From: Powellomyces hirtus
Lineage: Eukaryota > Chytridiomycota > Chytridiomycetes > Spizellomycetales > Powellomycetaceae
Length of the DNA: 64,000 bases
NCBI GenBank assembly: GCA_025526995.1
Contig: JAHLKG010000004.1
Location: forward strand, 1,302,001 to 1,366,000
Direction of reading: 5' to 3'
The stretch's first letter is position 1. Each line of letters starts with the position of its first letter. Below are positions 49,243 to 60,490 of the stretch, piece by piece. The notes beneath the pieces were generated by a model that saw only the letters and a program-made list of their open reading frames with translations, searched no databases and was not told the origin of the DNA. Both the position numbers and the translations under genes were made by a program.

Positions 49243-49812
49243 CACAACGCTACAGAGTGACAGGACTTTAGTCAGCAAACATTTTTGATTTTTTGATAAC
49301 ATACAGCTGATTAGAATCCATGCTATTTAAGCGTCTGTAGTACAGAGTACCATAGCAAACACAGTCTGGTTGTTCGTCTGAAAGACTTGTTGTGTCTCAT
49401 ACCCTGAGGGTGGTGATTTAGTTTTAGACGCATGTATACTCTTCCAGTACGCCCCCCTATCGGCACGGCCCATTCTCATTTCCTTTTATCGATGCCTCAA
49501 TTAATATGATGCAGGTTTGGATTAAATGTAACGATTCGCTAAGTGATCTTCACACGCGCACAAAGACGGGAACTGCGGTTGGGGTATCGCGACAGCCAGG
49601 GTCATTTTTAGGATCGCAAGTTCGCTGGGCGAAAGGTTGGCGATACAGTCGGTGACACTCGAGCGAGTGTTAGATCCTCTTTGGATTGAGAAGTTGTCTT
49701 GAAAAGAAAGGGACCGGTAGTAAGGACATGAATTGGACGTAATTCTGAGAAATCAGGGCAAGTCCATTCCTCCCCTGGGCCCCGCGGCACCCGTCCTGTG
49801 CATGACACACAT
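49243..49812. other. Intergenic region between the small basic ORF and the Myb gene
   Basis: About 570 nt without a convincing gene on either strand. A 66-codon minus-strand frame (49608-49808) shows no features. Confidence 0.35.
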
Positions 49813-50000
49813 TCATCGCTGAAGGTCCCTCAATTTCGCTCCTTCACCGGGGCTGCTGGAGGCTAAGGTCCCGTACTCGATCCTAGCGGCAAAAGGCGAA
49901 CAGCCTAGCTCTTCCCCGATGACCCATCCAAGGCCTGCTTTGCGTAACTTCCGCAGTTTCCGATCGGTTTCGAACCATACTTTCCTCCCACTTTGACTAA
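49813..50000 (-). pseudogene. Out-of-frame twelfth Myb-like repeat, downstream of the Myb gene stop
   Basis: Directly after the Myb gene stop, and shifted by one base, the minus strand is open to a TGA at 49813-49815. It reads KVWFETDRKLRKLRKAGLGW then VIGEELGCSPFAARIEYGTL, the same spacing as the repeats upstream (compare YLWTDDSDQRLLKLHNEKGR then REIGDELGFPDYVVRYRFLR). One extra or missing base near 50000 would join it to the gene. It may be a decayed C-terminus, a sequencing error, or the product of frameshifting. A 25-nt intron (gtcattag to ggaaag) would also restore the frame but is shorter than any intron in this window. Confidence 0.65.
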
Positions 50001-52458
50001 TGACGCGTGAGGCGCAAGAATCGATACCTGACTACGTAGTCAGGAAATCCCAGCTCATCTCCGATCTCACGCCAGCGGCGCCCTTTCTCGTTGTGCAATT
50101 TGAGGAGTCTCTGATCACTGTCGTCCGTCCATAAGTACTCAACACGGGTGGAAGCCCTCTCCCGCCTCGTAAGAGTCTGATATCGTCGGGCGACGCCGCT
50201 TTCTGTGCCACCCAAGGCGAACGCAATCTCTTTCCAACGCGGTCCTAGTTTGGTGTGCATTTCAAGCAGTCTCGCATCGGCCTCGTCATTCCATATAAAT
50301 CCGGCCTTGGCTCCGGATTGTTGGGAATCAATGGTCTTGATTGGTTCAGAATTTTGGTTTTCATCTTTTTGGAGGCGACGTTCTTTTTGTAGGGCCTGGA
50401 ATCGTTGCTTGGCTGCGGCAATGGTGTAACCCAACTCGTCTGCAATTGTGCCCCACGGAAGACGTTTTGCCCTAACCATCTTGACTAATCTCTCATCAAC
50501 TTCGTCGGTCCATACGAATTTGCGAACTTTGCCGTTCTTTTCCAGGTTTTGCGTAATCCTCACATGTCTCCATCGGTCCCTGAGCTCCTTGGGAGTGCAT
50601 TCGGGAAAATGCTTGGCAATGACTTCGAAGTTTCGCTCGTATTCGTCAACCAGGGCAAATAAGCGATCGTCTTCAGATTTGGTCCATCTTCCTGCAACTT
50701 GCTTATTCGGGATTCCGTGGCATTTTCCGACAGTCAGCTTGGAGAACCGTCGTCTAACAACATCTACCGGATACTCCAGTTCAATTGCAATCTTGGGCCA
50801 ATCGTAACCCTCCTCGGCGCGGAGTTTCATCAATTGCATATCAGCTTCAGCGGTCCATATCCATTTCACATATCCCGTGCGCTTCATCGAAACCTTTTTC
50901 TTTTGCAGAGCGGGATTGACGTTCATCCATCGTCCTATCAGATTATAAGTTTCAACCCCGGGGAAATGCTCCCAAAGCTTCTCGAAGTTCCATCCATGCT
51001 CCTCAATCAATCGACGTAGACGGTCATCGTCAGACTTGGTCCAATCCATCGAAGTCTGAGCTTCATATCGGAATCGGTGTCGAATCTGAAGGGAGTTTCG
51101 GTGAGGCAAGTGGAAGAGTCGAATGTGTAGCTTCTGCGATTTATCCCATTTTCTCCTCGCCTCCGCCAGTTGTTCCTTTTCTTCGGAACTCCACCGGCCA
51201 TGGTTGAAGTGCGACGCCAAACTATACCATCGGTAACTTATTTTGTCTGGGGTTCTGTGAGGCAGGAGATTTTCCCAAATCCGGTAAAACGGCTTCCCTG
51301 TTGGCAAATATTTAGCGTATCCTTCTGCGAGTATAGCATCTTCCTCTGCTGTCCACGGAGGATTTGGTCTTATTGCTGACATATCAGTGTATCTGTTATA
51401 CACATCGTTCTCAGTCCGGCCTGGAAAGTCCCGGGCGATCACCGCCCAATTGTTTCCAATTTCTTCAACCGCCCTGACTAGTTTCGCGTCTTCTTCTGGT
51501 GAAAATGCTTCCACGCCCTTGCGTCTCACACGAGTATTCGGTGGAAGTGCTCGCAATTCCTCGGCCAATGCCAGTGCGGCTCGGCGAAATCGCGCCGAAG
51601 GTTTAGTTTTTCGTCCTTCCGACACGTCTTCGTTTCCCTCCGCTTTCATTCTTTCAATTATTCGCTGCTTGTATTTATTATTGTATGCCTTGGCGACTGC
51701 ATTCGGATAACGATTGAGGACCCTCGCAGCTCTAACAAATGGATGCTTCCCTTTTTTCGCCATTTCTTCCAACATGATCGCCTCTTCCCCGGCTGTCCAC
51801 GGCGTGCGCGTCAGTTTCGGATCCAAACTTGCGTGCCATCTTTCTCTCAACGAGGTTCTGGTGCGGTGCGGAAACGCCTTCTTTTGAATCACATCCCAAT
51901 GAGGCCCGTGTCGCATAACGCGCTCGTAAAGCTCTTTGTCCTCCTCCAACGTCCACATAATTTTCTTGTATGCTCTTACGTGGGCCTTGACGTCAGCCAC
52001 GGAGGCGGATGCAAAGCTTGCAGGCGGAAGGGATTCTTTGTGCACATCTGCAGTGGTGGCAATTTTGCGCACGTCTAGCCCACCTATGAATCAAAAAAAA
52101 AGTAACAGTTGAGCACTGCGTGCTGTGATTCATTCAAGCGGCTCTCCGATTGCCGCTGGCATCATTGTGTCTATCTTCGCTCCAGTTCTATTTGAGATGC
52201 ACTCCAACCCTTCTCTGTGCTGAAAGTCCAATACACGGCTGGCACGGGTAACAGGGACTTACCAAATTCAAGAGATCGACCAAAGCACAAACCGTGCCTT
52301 CTCGCACAAGTCTGGAGTACCGCTCGAAGGCAGGCACTCGCACAATGCCGAGCTCGAAGCATATTGGACACACAGGTCAAGCGTGGAAGAAAGTGAAATT
52401 TGAGCAGCGCCCTCAATAATCCTTTACGTGCAGCCAAACTGTCAGGCGTGCCAAACAC
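49997..52458 (-). CDS. Multi-repeat Myb/SANT protein (eleven repeats)
   Basis: The model is complement(join(49997..52083,52263..52458)), 760 aa, one 179-nt intron. At least eleven tandem Myb/SANT-like repeats fill residues about 100-755. They open, in order, with MWTLEEDKELYERV, PWTAGEEAIMLEEM, AFSPEEDAKLVRAV, PWTAEEDAILAEGY, RWSSEEKEQLAEAR, DWTKSDDDRLRRLI, WIWTAEADMQLMKL, RWTKSEDDRLFALV, FVWTDEVDERLVKM, FIWNDEADARLLEM and YLWTDDSDQRLLKL. The third (EIGNNWAVIARDFPGRTENDVYNRY) is closest to canonical Myb. Later repeats often replace the second and third tryptophans. DNA binding is likely; a SNAPc-like promoter factor is one possibility, though those have fewer repeats. The N-terminal exon is Cys/Arg/Leu-rich and its start at 52458 is less certain. 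A twelfth repeat follows out of frame. Confidence 0.85.
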
Positions 52459-52751
52459 GTGATTCCCTGAGATTTACACGAGTTATTCTTGGTGCGGCTT
52501 AACCACAATGTTCAGGGTTTCCAGGACCGTTTCACATTGCATGAAAGTATTGGCAAATGTCTCCTTGAAGATGTTGGCATGGACTACTGCCTGCCCACCT
52601 TTTCATGTTGCTCTGGGACACGATCTTGAAAAGTTTCCATTGTGGGCTTGTTTGTCAGGAAACCAAGAAATCGACGGCACATTCAGCACACGCGAAAGTC
52701 GCGTCGAGCTGCCTTTGACATCTCACACCCTCACCGAAAACCACGTAAATA

Positions 52752-55590
52752 ATGTCGGATCCGGAGTCCGTTCTAGAGAAACTCAAGGTTGCATTGGACT
52801 TGGTAGAAACTTTGCGAACCGAAAATGATGCCTACAAAGGAAACTTTGACGTTGTAAGCACATTCCCGCTTTCGATTATAACACATGTTCTCGGCCTTAA
52901 GTCTTGTGCGCGGCAGCTTAAAAGTACACATGAACGACTCCAAGAGAGACATTCGAATCTCGTCGATGAGTTTGAGATATCACAGAAAGAGAAGGTTCAT
53001 CGGCTGTAGTATTCTGATGCTGCATAATCAACATCCGCTAATGTTCTTGGTAGCTTGCCGTGGAAGCGCAAAATTCAGAGCTGACCGCGCACTTCAAATC
53101 CCAATTGGATGCAAAGACTAAAGAGTTAGAAGTTTTGAGAACCAAAATTCCGAATCTCAAGTTTGTTTCTTTGCATTTTGCATTTGCCATTCAAATAAAC
53201 GCCCTAATTGCGGCCCGTTTGAATAGAGACATGGAGATTCTTCGATTGAAAACTGTGCAGGAGGTGGAAGAGCAAAACGAGAAGCGCTGGAAGAGCATGA
53301 ACAAGGTAGTTTGAAGCGTCCCAATACGATTTCATGATAGAGCTGATGTCTTGCTCCAGGATACAGAAAAGTATCGGAACCTGTATTACACCCTGAGGAG
53401 AGACTATGAGCTCGCAAAAACGGACATTGACCGCGAGGTGAGGCCGGATGGTGAGAGCCAGCTTCCGGTTCTCCTCAACTCACGCTACGCCCAAATGAAA
53501 TTAGCGCTCTCAAACGAATGCAAAGCTCAGAGAAATGGAGCTGTCTTATCAAGAGGAACTGAACGCCCTCGAAAACCGCATGTTGGAGCTGAGACAGTGC
53601 TTAGGTATACTGCTCCGCTTGTCTAAGTCTTTCCGTCTCAGTGTGGCTGAATATGCAACCAGAGACGAGCACTGATCCAAAGCGCCTCCGCGAATTACAA
53701 CGCGACAACGCTGATTTGCAGCTCAGAGTGAGCAGCATGCTACCTGAGCTGGAGGAGCTTCGGTAGGCCGCACGCCCGATCTGAGAATGTACCAATGGCT
53801 GACAATCATGGCTGATAGAGCAGAGAAAGAGAAGCTCCACATTGACAACGAGCAGCTGAGCCGTTTAAGCAAACGAAGGCTCCTGGATGAGATCTCTCAC
53901 AGCAAATCTCTGCAGGCTGAGAAGGATGCTTTGGCCGTAAAGCTTGCCACAATTGAAGCCGAATCTGCTCAAACTTTGCGCTCCCTTGATCAAGCGACGG
54001 AGAATAATGTAGACTTGACGAAGGAGCTTGACCGGGCTAGGAGTCGATTAGACGAGGTGTCGCATCAATTCAAGTGAGAAAGCAGCAGGCTGAATATCAC
54101 CCATAAGACTCTCAATTTCTGAGAAGTTCGATTTTCATGAAGAGTTGAAACGAATGACACAAAGTTGGTGACTCTCAAGCGGCAAACGCAGTACGAGAAC
54201 ACGATTGGGGAATTGAAGGAGAAGGTCAATGTTCTAGAAAGGTACGCATCGTCTATCTTGTTGGTACCATACAGGAGAAACGCCTTATCTCCGTTCCATG
54301 TAGTCAACTGAAAACGGCGACAGAAATAATACATTCGCTTCGTGATCGAATCGCAGCCAATGAGAAAGACGCTATGGAGAAGTGCCGGCAGGCACGAGAG
54401 GAAGAGTGGGGTGCCAGGACGCAACTGGAATCAGACAAGTCACATGTAGAGCATCACTTTCAATTTATAACATTCGCTAGCAGTTAGAATGTAGGCGCTA
54501 AGGACTTCTGCACCGGTTCCGGTAGCTCGAGACTCAATTGTCAAACTTGAAGCATACCCTTCTCGAGAACGAAAACACGCAAGATACCGTAAAGAGGGAG
54601 CTTCAAACCGAACTTGGCACTCTCAAGCGCTCTCTACGAGACAGTCAAAGCCAAAACGAGGCCATGTCCAAAACAGCTTTAGACACCACAACTGAACTGG
54701 AGCGGTTGCGGGCTCTAGTCACCCAACTGGAACAGACAGTGAACGAAGCTGAAACGAGGGCAACCGGCTTGGTCAAAGATTTGGAGACCAGATCCAGGGA
54801 GAGTCAATCTCTGAGGTGAGAATACGATTCTGTCTTTACAATGTTCCGAACCCTGACCGAAAAAACTCTCCGGACCAAGGGCTGATATTGCCAAGAACGA
54901 GGCCGACCTTCAAGCGGTCCGGACACAACTAGCGCGCACATCCGAAAAACTAGAGCAAGATTCCACTGCTTATCAATTCGAGACTGAACGGATAAAGGTA
55001 CGGTGCTTCCTTCACACTGGCAATGCTTTGCTATCGCAGGTTGGCAGGGAAGATTTCCGGTCTGCACAGGGTCTTACAGCTTACCTGAATCAGGCGAGTT
55101 GGTCCAAAGAAAAAAGTGTGATAATGCAGACGCTGGAAGTGGCTTGCAAAGACAAGGAGCAGTGGGCTGAAAAAACCCAAGAGCTGGAAGATCTGTTGTC
55201 AAAGGTGTGTACAAAGCCAACTCTATCTTCATTCGTAACGCAGTATTGATTCCGAGCCCGTCAGTCCCAAGAGCTCTTTAAGTCAAAGGTCAAGCTGGTT
55301 AGGACGCGCGCCCGGGAGTACAAAGACGAGATAAACCGGCTGCGGTTGGTATCCACATTTCCTAGAGCTTGTAATAAGGTGCTGAACGGGCGTTATTCTC
55401 GCCCCCCCAGGAAATCTCTCGATGCTCAGACGAAGCGCGCAGATGCTGTAGCCAGAGAGGTAAGCGTCGCCGAGATTCGCAGTATCATTGGGTGTGTCTA
55501 ACGCTCATCGACGTGATTCAGATCCACCAACGGCAAACCGACTTCTTGGGACTATTAAGCACCGAAGGAATTGTTGAGGCCACCGCCTAA
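52752..55590 (+). CDS. Coiled-coil protein of about 640 residues, unidentified
   Basis: Sixteen short exons join in phase from ATG 52752 to TAA at 55588-55590. The protein is almost wholly predicted coiled coil, from SVLEKLKVALDLVETLRTEN at the start, through LETQLSNLKHTLLENENTQD and LERLRALVTQLEQTVNEAET, to EIHQRQTDFLGLL at the end. No globular domain, transmembrane segment or cysteine cluster is seen. Such proteins are common in basal bodies, axonemes and vesicle tethers. The nearby dynein gene makes a flagellar or centriolar role attractive, but this rests on neighbourhood only. Some junctions use weaker donors (gttcat near 52995, gtttgt near 53162) chosen for phase. It diverges from the Myb gene, 293 nt between starts. 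Confidence 0.75.
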
Positions 55591-55903
55591 AATCCACGTC
55601 CAGTTTGGCCACAACTAGTGCCCTCCAATCAGCTAGAATTCTTGGACACAATGCACAGCAGGAAATGATGGTGTTGACGTCAACTCGTGGATGTCTCTTC
55701 ATGAGGTCAGAAGTATCAGATCTTTCTCAAGATTGTAAAATCGAGTCATGATATAGATGTTTGCGCCATCCTGATATAATTTTTGGTCTAAATTTTCGCA
55801 TAATACAATAAAGATGCACTGCGTCCTGATATGAATAGGTGTTTTCGGTTAGCATTCAAAAAGGCGACGTTGGGATTCATGACCAGCTCGGAACTCACTT
55901 GGC
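55591..55903. other. Convergent 3' region
   Basis: 313 nt between the coiled-coil gene and a small minus-strand gene. It includes an aataaa near 55806 on the plus strand and AT-rich sequence; no gene is seen. Confidence 0.4.
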
Positions 55904-56311
55904 TTAAGCCGAGTGGAATTCGAGGCCGGTGAGATAATCCTCACGAGCCTTCAACTTCTTCTTCTCAGCTTCAGGGGTGTACCTGGAACCATAATGCATC
56001 ATTAACCAGGCCTCTAACATTGAAGCCACCTTACAGCCTGCCATCGCCCTGGATACTCACGGAACCCAGAGTTTCCAGTACAGGAATCCAACCCAGAGAC
56101 CGATGGGGTAGATGAGCCTGTATCGGTACTTGACGTAGCATTTCTCCCACACCTCGCCCAGAGTGGTCTCGCCGGTGAGCTTGATGTCGGGAACGTATTT
56201 GGCGAAGTTGTCGCGAGCAAAAACGGAGGTGCTAGCGGCACGACGTTGGGCCGGGACCAGCGCACGAGTGGCGACCGGACGCACGGGGCGTAAGACTGCA
56301 CTGAAAAGCAT
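55904..56311 (-). CDS. Small mitochondrial-type membrane protein, unidentified
   Basis: The model is complement(join(55904..55982,56061..56311)), 109 aa. The first 35 residues are rich in Arg, Val, Ala and Ser without acidic residues (VRPVATRALVPAQRRAASTS), a typical mitochondrial presequence. A single apolar segment follows, LIYPIGLWVGFLYWKLWVP (residues about 65-85), then a charged C-terminus (PEAEKKKLKAREDYLTG). The size, presequence and single membrane span suggest an accessory subunit of a respiratory complex or ATP synthase. I do not recognise which. The open frame extends upstream of 56311, but the ATG chosen gives the presequence. Confidence 0.7.
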
Positions 56312-56582
56312 TGTTGGAATTTGCCGTGTAATGGAAGACTCGTCGTCGTCGTCGGCTGATAACGGCTGCTTGGTCAGTGTCAGCGCTGCTGGCTTTGGGT
56401 GTCCATGGCAGCTGCAGCGTTCGACTTCACTTGGCTCGATTCCTTCTGCCAAGCGTGGCTGCAACCACACGGAATGCTGTAGCGCGTTTGTCACGTGCCT
56501 GCGCGCGCGGAGTTTTGACAGTTTTTGATGGGATAGGGAGGCTGTCCCTGTCAGAAGTGAACGGCAAGTGCGAGATAGAGCC

Positions 56583-59500
56583 ATGGTGTCCCGAGCCTCC
56601 AGAGCAGATATGCATCTGCCTCAGTCAGAGGCGCCCCAGATCCGGAAAACCTCAATGAGTCACCGGCCACGGCTAACGTCAAGGTCGCAAGGCAGGTGCT
56701 TATGCATTTGTGTATGCATGCTGATGGATCTCTATCTGACGTGCAAGTTGCCGCTTTGCCATAATCTGCAGTTCTACAATACCAAATACGTCTAAAGGAG
56801 CTGGCGGAAGCTTATCCTCGCACGCCCAACGCGGCACGGACATCAGGGTGTTTCGCAATGCTCCGCGAACTGGCCCCTCAGCTAGGCAGTTTGGGTGAAG
56901 TGGTTGGGCAGATAGCGGACGAATTGGAGAACGCAGTCTATTCCCAAGACTATACTTCAAGCGAGAAAGCGCCCTTCGTAGAGCGGCTGCCATATTTCAG
57001 TGCTGTGGGGCGCGTTGTGCTGGCTAGGTAGCACTCCTCACAGTGCGTGAATGTCGAGACCGCTGCACGCGGGGGGAAGAGCGGACTTTCTCACCTGCAT
57101 CCTTTTTTATCATTTTGCACAATTTCAGATCAGAAGAAGGAGTAAAGACGAACGACACTGTCGCCGAACTGGTCCAAAAAATCAAATTTCGCGAGTATGA
57201 TGCGCAAATGCTCCAACGAAAAAATCTAGCATTGAAGTAAGCATTTTGGAGTACTGTTGATAGCCCAATGACTCCGAGCCTTTGCTTATTTGTGCTGCGC
57301 TGTGCGTGTTCGCTGATAGGCAGGAGATTAGCAATGGAGAGATGAACTCGCAAAAGCTTTTGGGCAAGATTGCGGCGCTCAATCGCGAGATTGAACTGCA
57401 AGAGAATGAGAAAGTGGACCTGCGAGCATCGCATGCTGGGAAAGAAGATATGTTGAAGAGACAAATTGATCAACTGCAAGTGGGTGAGAGATGCTGTGAG
57501 CAGATCACACCAATAGCAGACGGAAGCAGTTACCCGTTCTCCTTCAAAATTAGGCCTCGCTGTCGCAAAGTAACCAGGTGATTGAAAAGCTCACTGTTTT
57601 CAAGTCTGCTTATGACGAGCCCCCGGATGGTAGGTCTAACCGCCTCGCGCGCCACATTATCCCATCAAAGACGTTTAGGCTTCATGCACTGACACGATGT
57701 ACTGCTTGCATTTGACAGAAGGAGACTATGAAGAAGAACACGACAAGGGCAAACAGCAACTAGTGATTGACTCCACAGTAAGCATGAGGCGCAATATCTG
57801 ACTTTATCTCGGTTGCAAATAGGACTCAGTGGGAGATTATTAGGGAATGGTGGAATATGACTTGTACCAAGCACAACGCCTTGACGAGCAGTTTGCCGAC
57901 ATTTTGAATTGGCAGCTTGATGACTATGAGGCTGCCCTAGCGCAGTTGCACAAAAAGCAAGAGATTCTGGCTGGGGTTTCCACAGCAACTGAGGAACGAG
58001 ACGAGTCATATAGGCTCGAAGTAGGTACTTCATCACAAGTCATTATGAATTGGATTTTCAATGACATCCCTTAGCTCAGTGAGATCGTAAGCGGCTTCCG
58101 AAAGCGAATTGCGGATCTTCTTGAAGAGCAGCAGCTTCTGAAAAAGCACGTTCAAGGCCTCAAGATTGTCCTGTCCAACTATGCAGGCGACCGACTGATG
58201 AGCACAATCCAGCGCACCGCAGACGAAGCTCTGCGGAAATACGCCTTTGCGGTACCACATCAACTTTTGTCTGAGCAAACACACTGCCCGCTGACATCTG
58301 CGTCATTCAATTCATAGATGCACTATTCGGAAGATCGAGGCCAAACATATGTTCCGTGCAGAAGTATGCAGTTTTGCGCGAAGTGCGGAGAGCGGGTACG
58401 TCATAGAGAGTCGTCAAGAGTTATAGTTCGAGACCTTACTTGCTTTAAACGACTAGACTGTCGTTTGCCCGCATCGGACGCTTTTTAGCGAGATAGTAGA
58501 GCTTCCGCCGAGCGTGACGCACTTGAGATTCTTCCACCCATCACTACGACTGCGAACCAACTTCAATCGCGCAACCTTTGAAGTTGATTTGCCCGTCAAG
58601 CTCGCCATGCTAGATTATGAGCCTGGCATAACAGAGGATGAGAATGAAGAGGTGAGCAGGTCACCTTGCTTCTGTTTGGTTCATTGAACCTATTCCTCTG
58701 ATGCTTTGTGGATTTTCTGAATGGTTAGGCCAGCCCAGCATTCAAGAAACTCTGGAAAGAATTCTACGAAAACCGCGAAGGGAGGAAACCACAAGCAAGT
58801 CGAGTCATGCAACCATCCAAGCTGCTCGGCATCATTCAGGACATTTATGACATGCGATGGCTGTATGAGTTAGACATTGATCGGGATTTGGAAAATGAAG
58901 ATTGCAGTCTATCCAGATTTGAGGTATTGTTATCCGCTCAAGGCGGCCGGACCAGTTGATGGCAATCTGCTCAACAGCTCCGCCAGGAATTTTTCTACGA
59001 GCAAATGGAAGAAAGATATCAGATCAAGGATATTGCCCGAAAAGCTATACACGACTTTTACACTTCTTTACAACTTGTGGAGGAAACGAATTCGGTGAGT
59101 GACATAGCGAGCCAGAAACACAATTGTACTTGATGCTCTGATCTCATCTTAAGGTATGCAGGCGGTGTGCATATTTGTGCGGCATCTTAGCGGCAATGAG
59201 GATGTTATGTGGAAATATCTCTATCTTGCGCGCAAGCTGTTTGGACAGTTTGAGGTGCTGGACGCCCCAGCTTTCCGAAAAATTATACAAGTCATGTACC
59301 CCAGTCGTCCCGTAAGATGCATCCCGCTCTAATTTCCATACCCGTCACAAATCTCATCACGTCCTTCTTTCCATTAGAAAGAGATCTACGATCAGATGGA
59401 GCTAGAGCTCGTGGCTTTCAGCAAGAACCGCTTCTGCAGAGAAACAGTAGAGGAACACCTTCTGCATATGCTGCGCACATCCATTGAACCGAACCAGAAA

Positions 59501-60228
59501 TTTGTAAGTTCCATGAGTTTGAGCAACCATTTTGCTAAGTAGTTCTGCGAAGCTAATGTAGTTCTATTCCGTGTTGCTCGACAGTTTCACTACGTCCTCA
59601 AGAAGGTAGATCACCAAGAGCAAGGGACTCTTCCCTATGAGGAGTTCGAAGAAGTTCTCAGCCAGCTGCTGCCCGGAGCAGCGGGTCGCACCAAGCGGCT
59701 TCGATACACCCTTTCCGAACAAGATCAAGGGAAAGACAGTGTTTCCCTTGATCGTCTTGCAATGATCGCTTCATACATCTCTCTTCAAGGATGCTACCAA
59801 AACAACTGGATTCCGCAAGCTCTCATGTCTACAGATCTTATCAACGAGGCTTACTACTATACGCCACACGCAAACGCCACAACTCCCGGCTCAGAGGACC
59901 GTCAGAGAGAGCTGTCGACTGTCAGTGAGGATGCAGGGTCGAGAGCGGAAATGCAAGGCGAGATCGATAGTGTTCTGAATACGGATGCGTTCCGGCCATC
60001 CTTCGTGGATCAAGCTGCAGTGGAAGAGGAGGTGTGAAAATGTTTTTTTTTTGGCTTATGTCGCATTCCTTGACTCTGCCCATGTTACAATTTTCTGATC
60101 CACATATTGGTTTGCAGGCGGCCCGCATGGCCCGGCGAATTCAGCTAATGAATCGCATGGAGAATGATGAGGATGATGAGGATGATTCAGATCGCTACGG
60201 CAATAGGATTCAATTCTCCATGGACTAG
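56583..60228 (+). CDS. Coiled-coil protein with Cys/His cluster and EF-hand-like C-terminus
   Basis: About sixteen exons, about 860 aa; the family is not recognised. The N-terminal part is helical (MLRELAPQLGSLGEVVGQIADE), then coiled coil (LGKIAALNREIELQENEKVD). Near residue 430 a compact Cys/His cluster follows a beta-like segment: CAKCGER, split by an intron, then VVCPH, possibly a zinc site. The C-terminal third is globular and helical (PAFKKLWKEFYENREGRKPQ, DIARKAIHDFYTSLQLVEE). It contains EF-hand-like segments, e.g. FHYVLKKVDHQEQGTLPYEE, where the loop lacks some acidic ligands, so calcium binding is doubtful. It ends in an acidic tail (NDEDDEDDSD). The first exon and start at 56583 are tentative; exons from about 56770 on are firm. 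It converges with DNAI2, so a flagellar role is possible. Confidence 0.75.
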
Positions 60229-60490
60229 TGGTTGAAGGGTGCGTTCCTGTTTGTGATAGCTGCCACATTTCAAACTCGGGTACTGATATCGCCGCTTTTA
60301 GCATGCTCGTTTGGGTCCAGTTGCATGTTTGAGTTTAAATTCATGATGCGATGGTCTAAACGACAATCAGGTGACATTATGTAAAATAGCGACGAAGCAA
60401 CAATAAAAACGAGTACGCGCAATCTATTTGATGAAATATATCATGTCGGGGGGAGGGATTAGGGGCATTGGTCTCGGGACAGAGCGGTGT

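Noticed and set aside
49997..50030. A short intron as explanation for the Myb repeat-12 frame change
   Set aside because: The only GT-AG pair that restores the frame is 25 nt long, well below the shortest credible introns here. A base insertion/deletion is more likely, though not proven.
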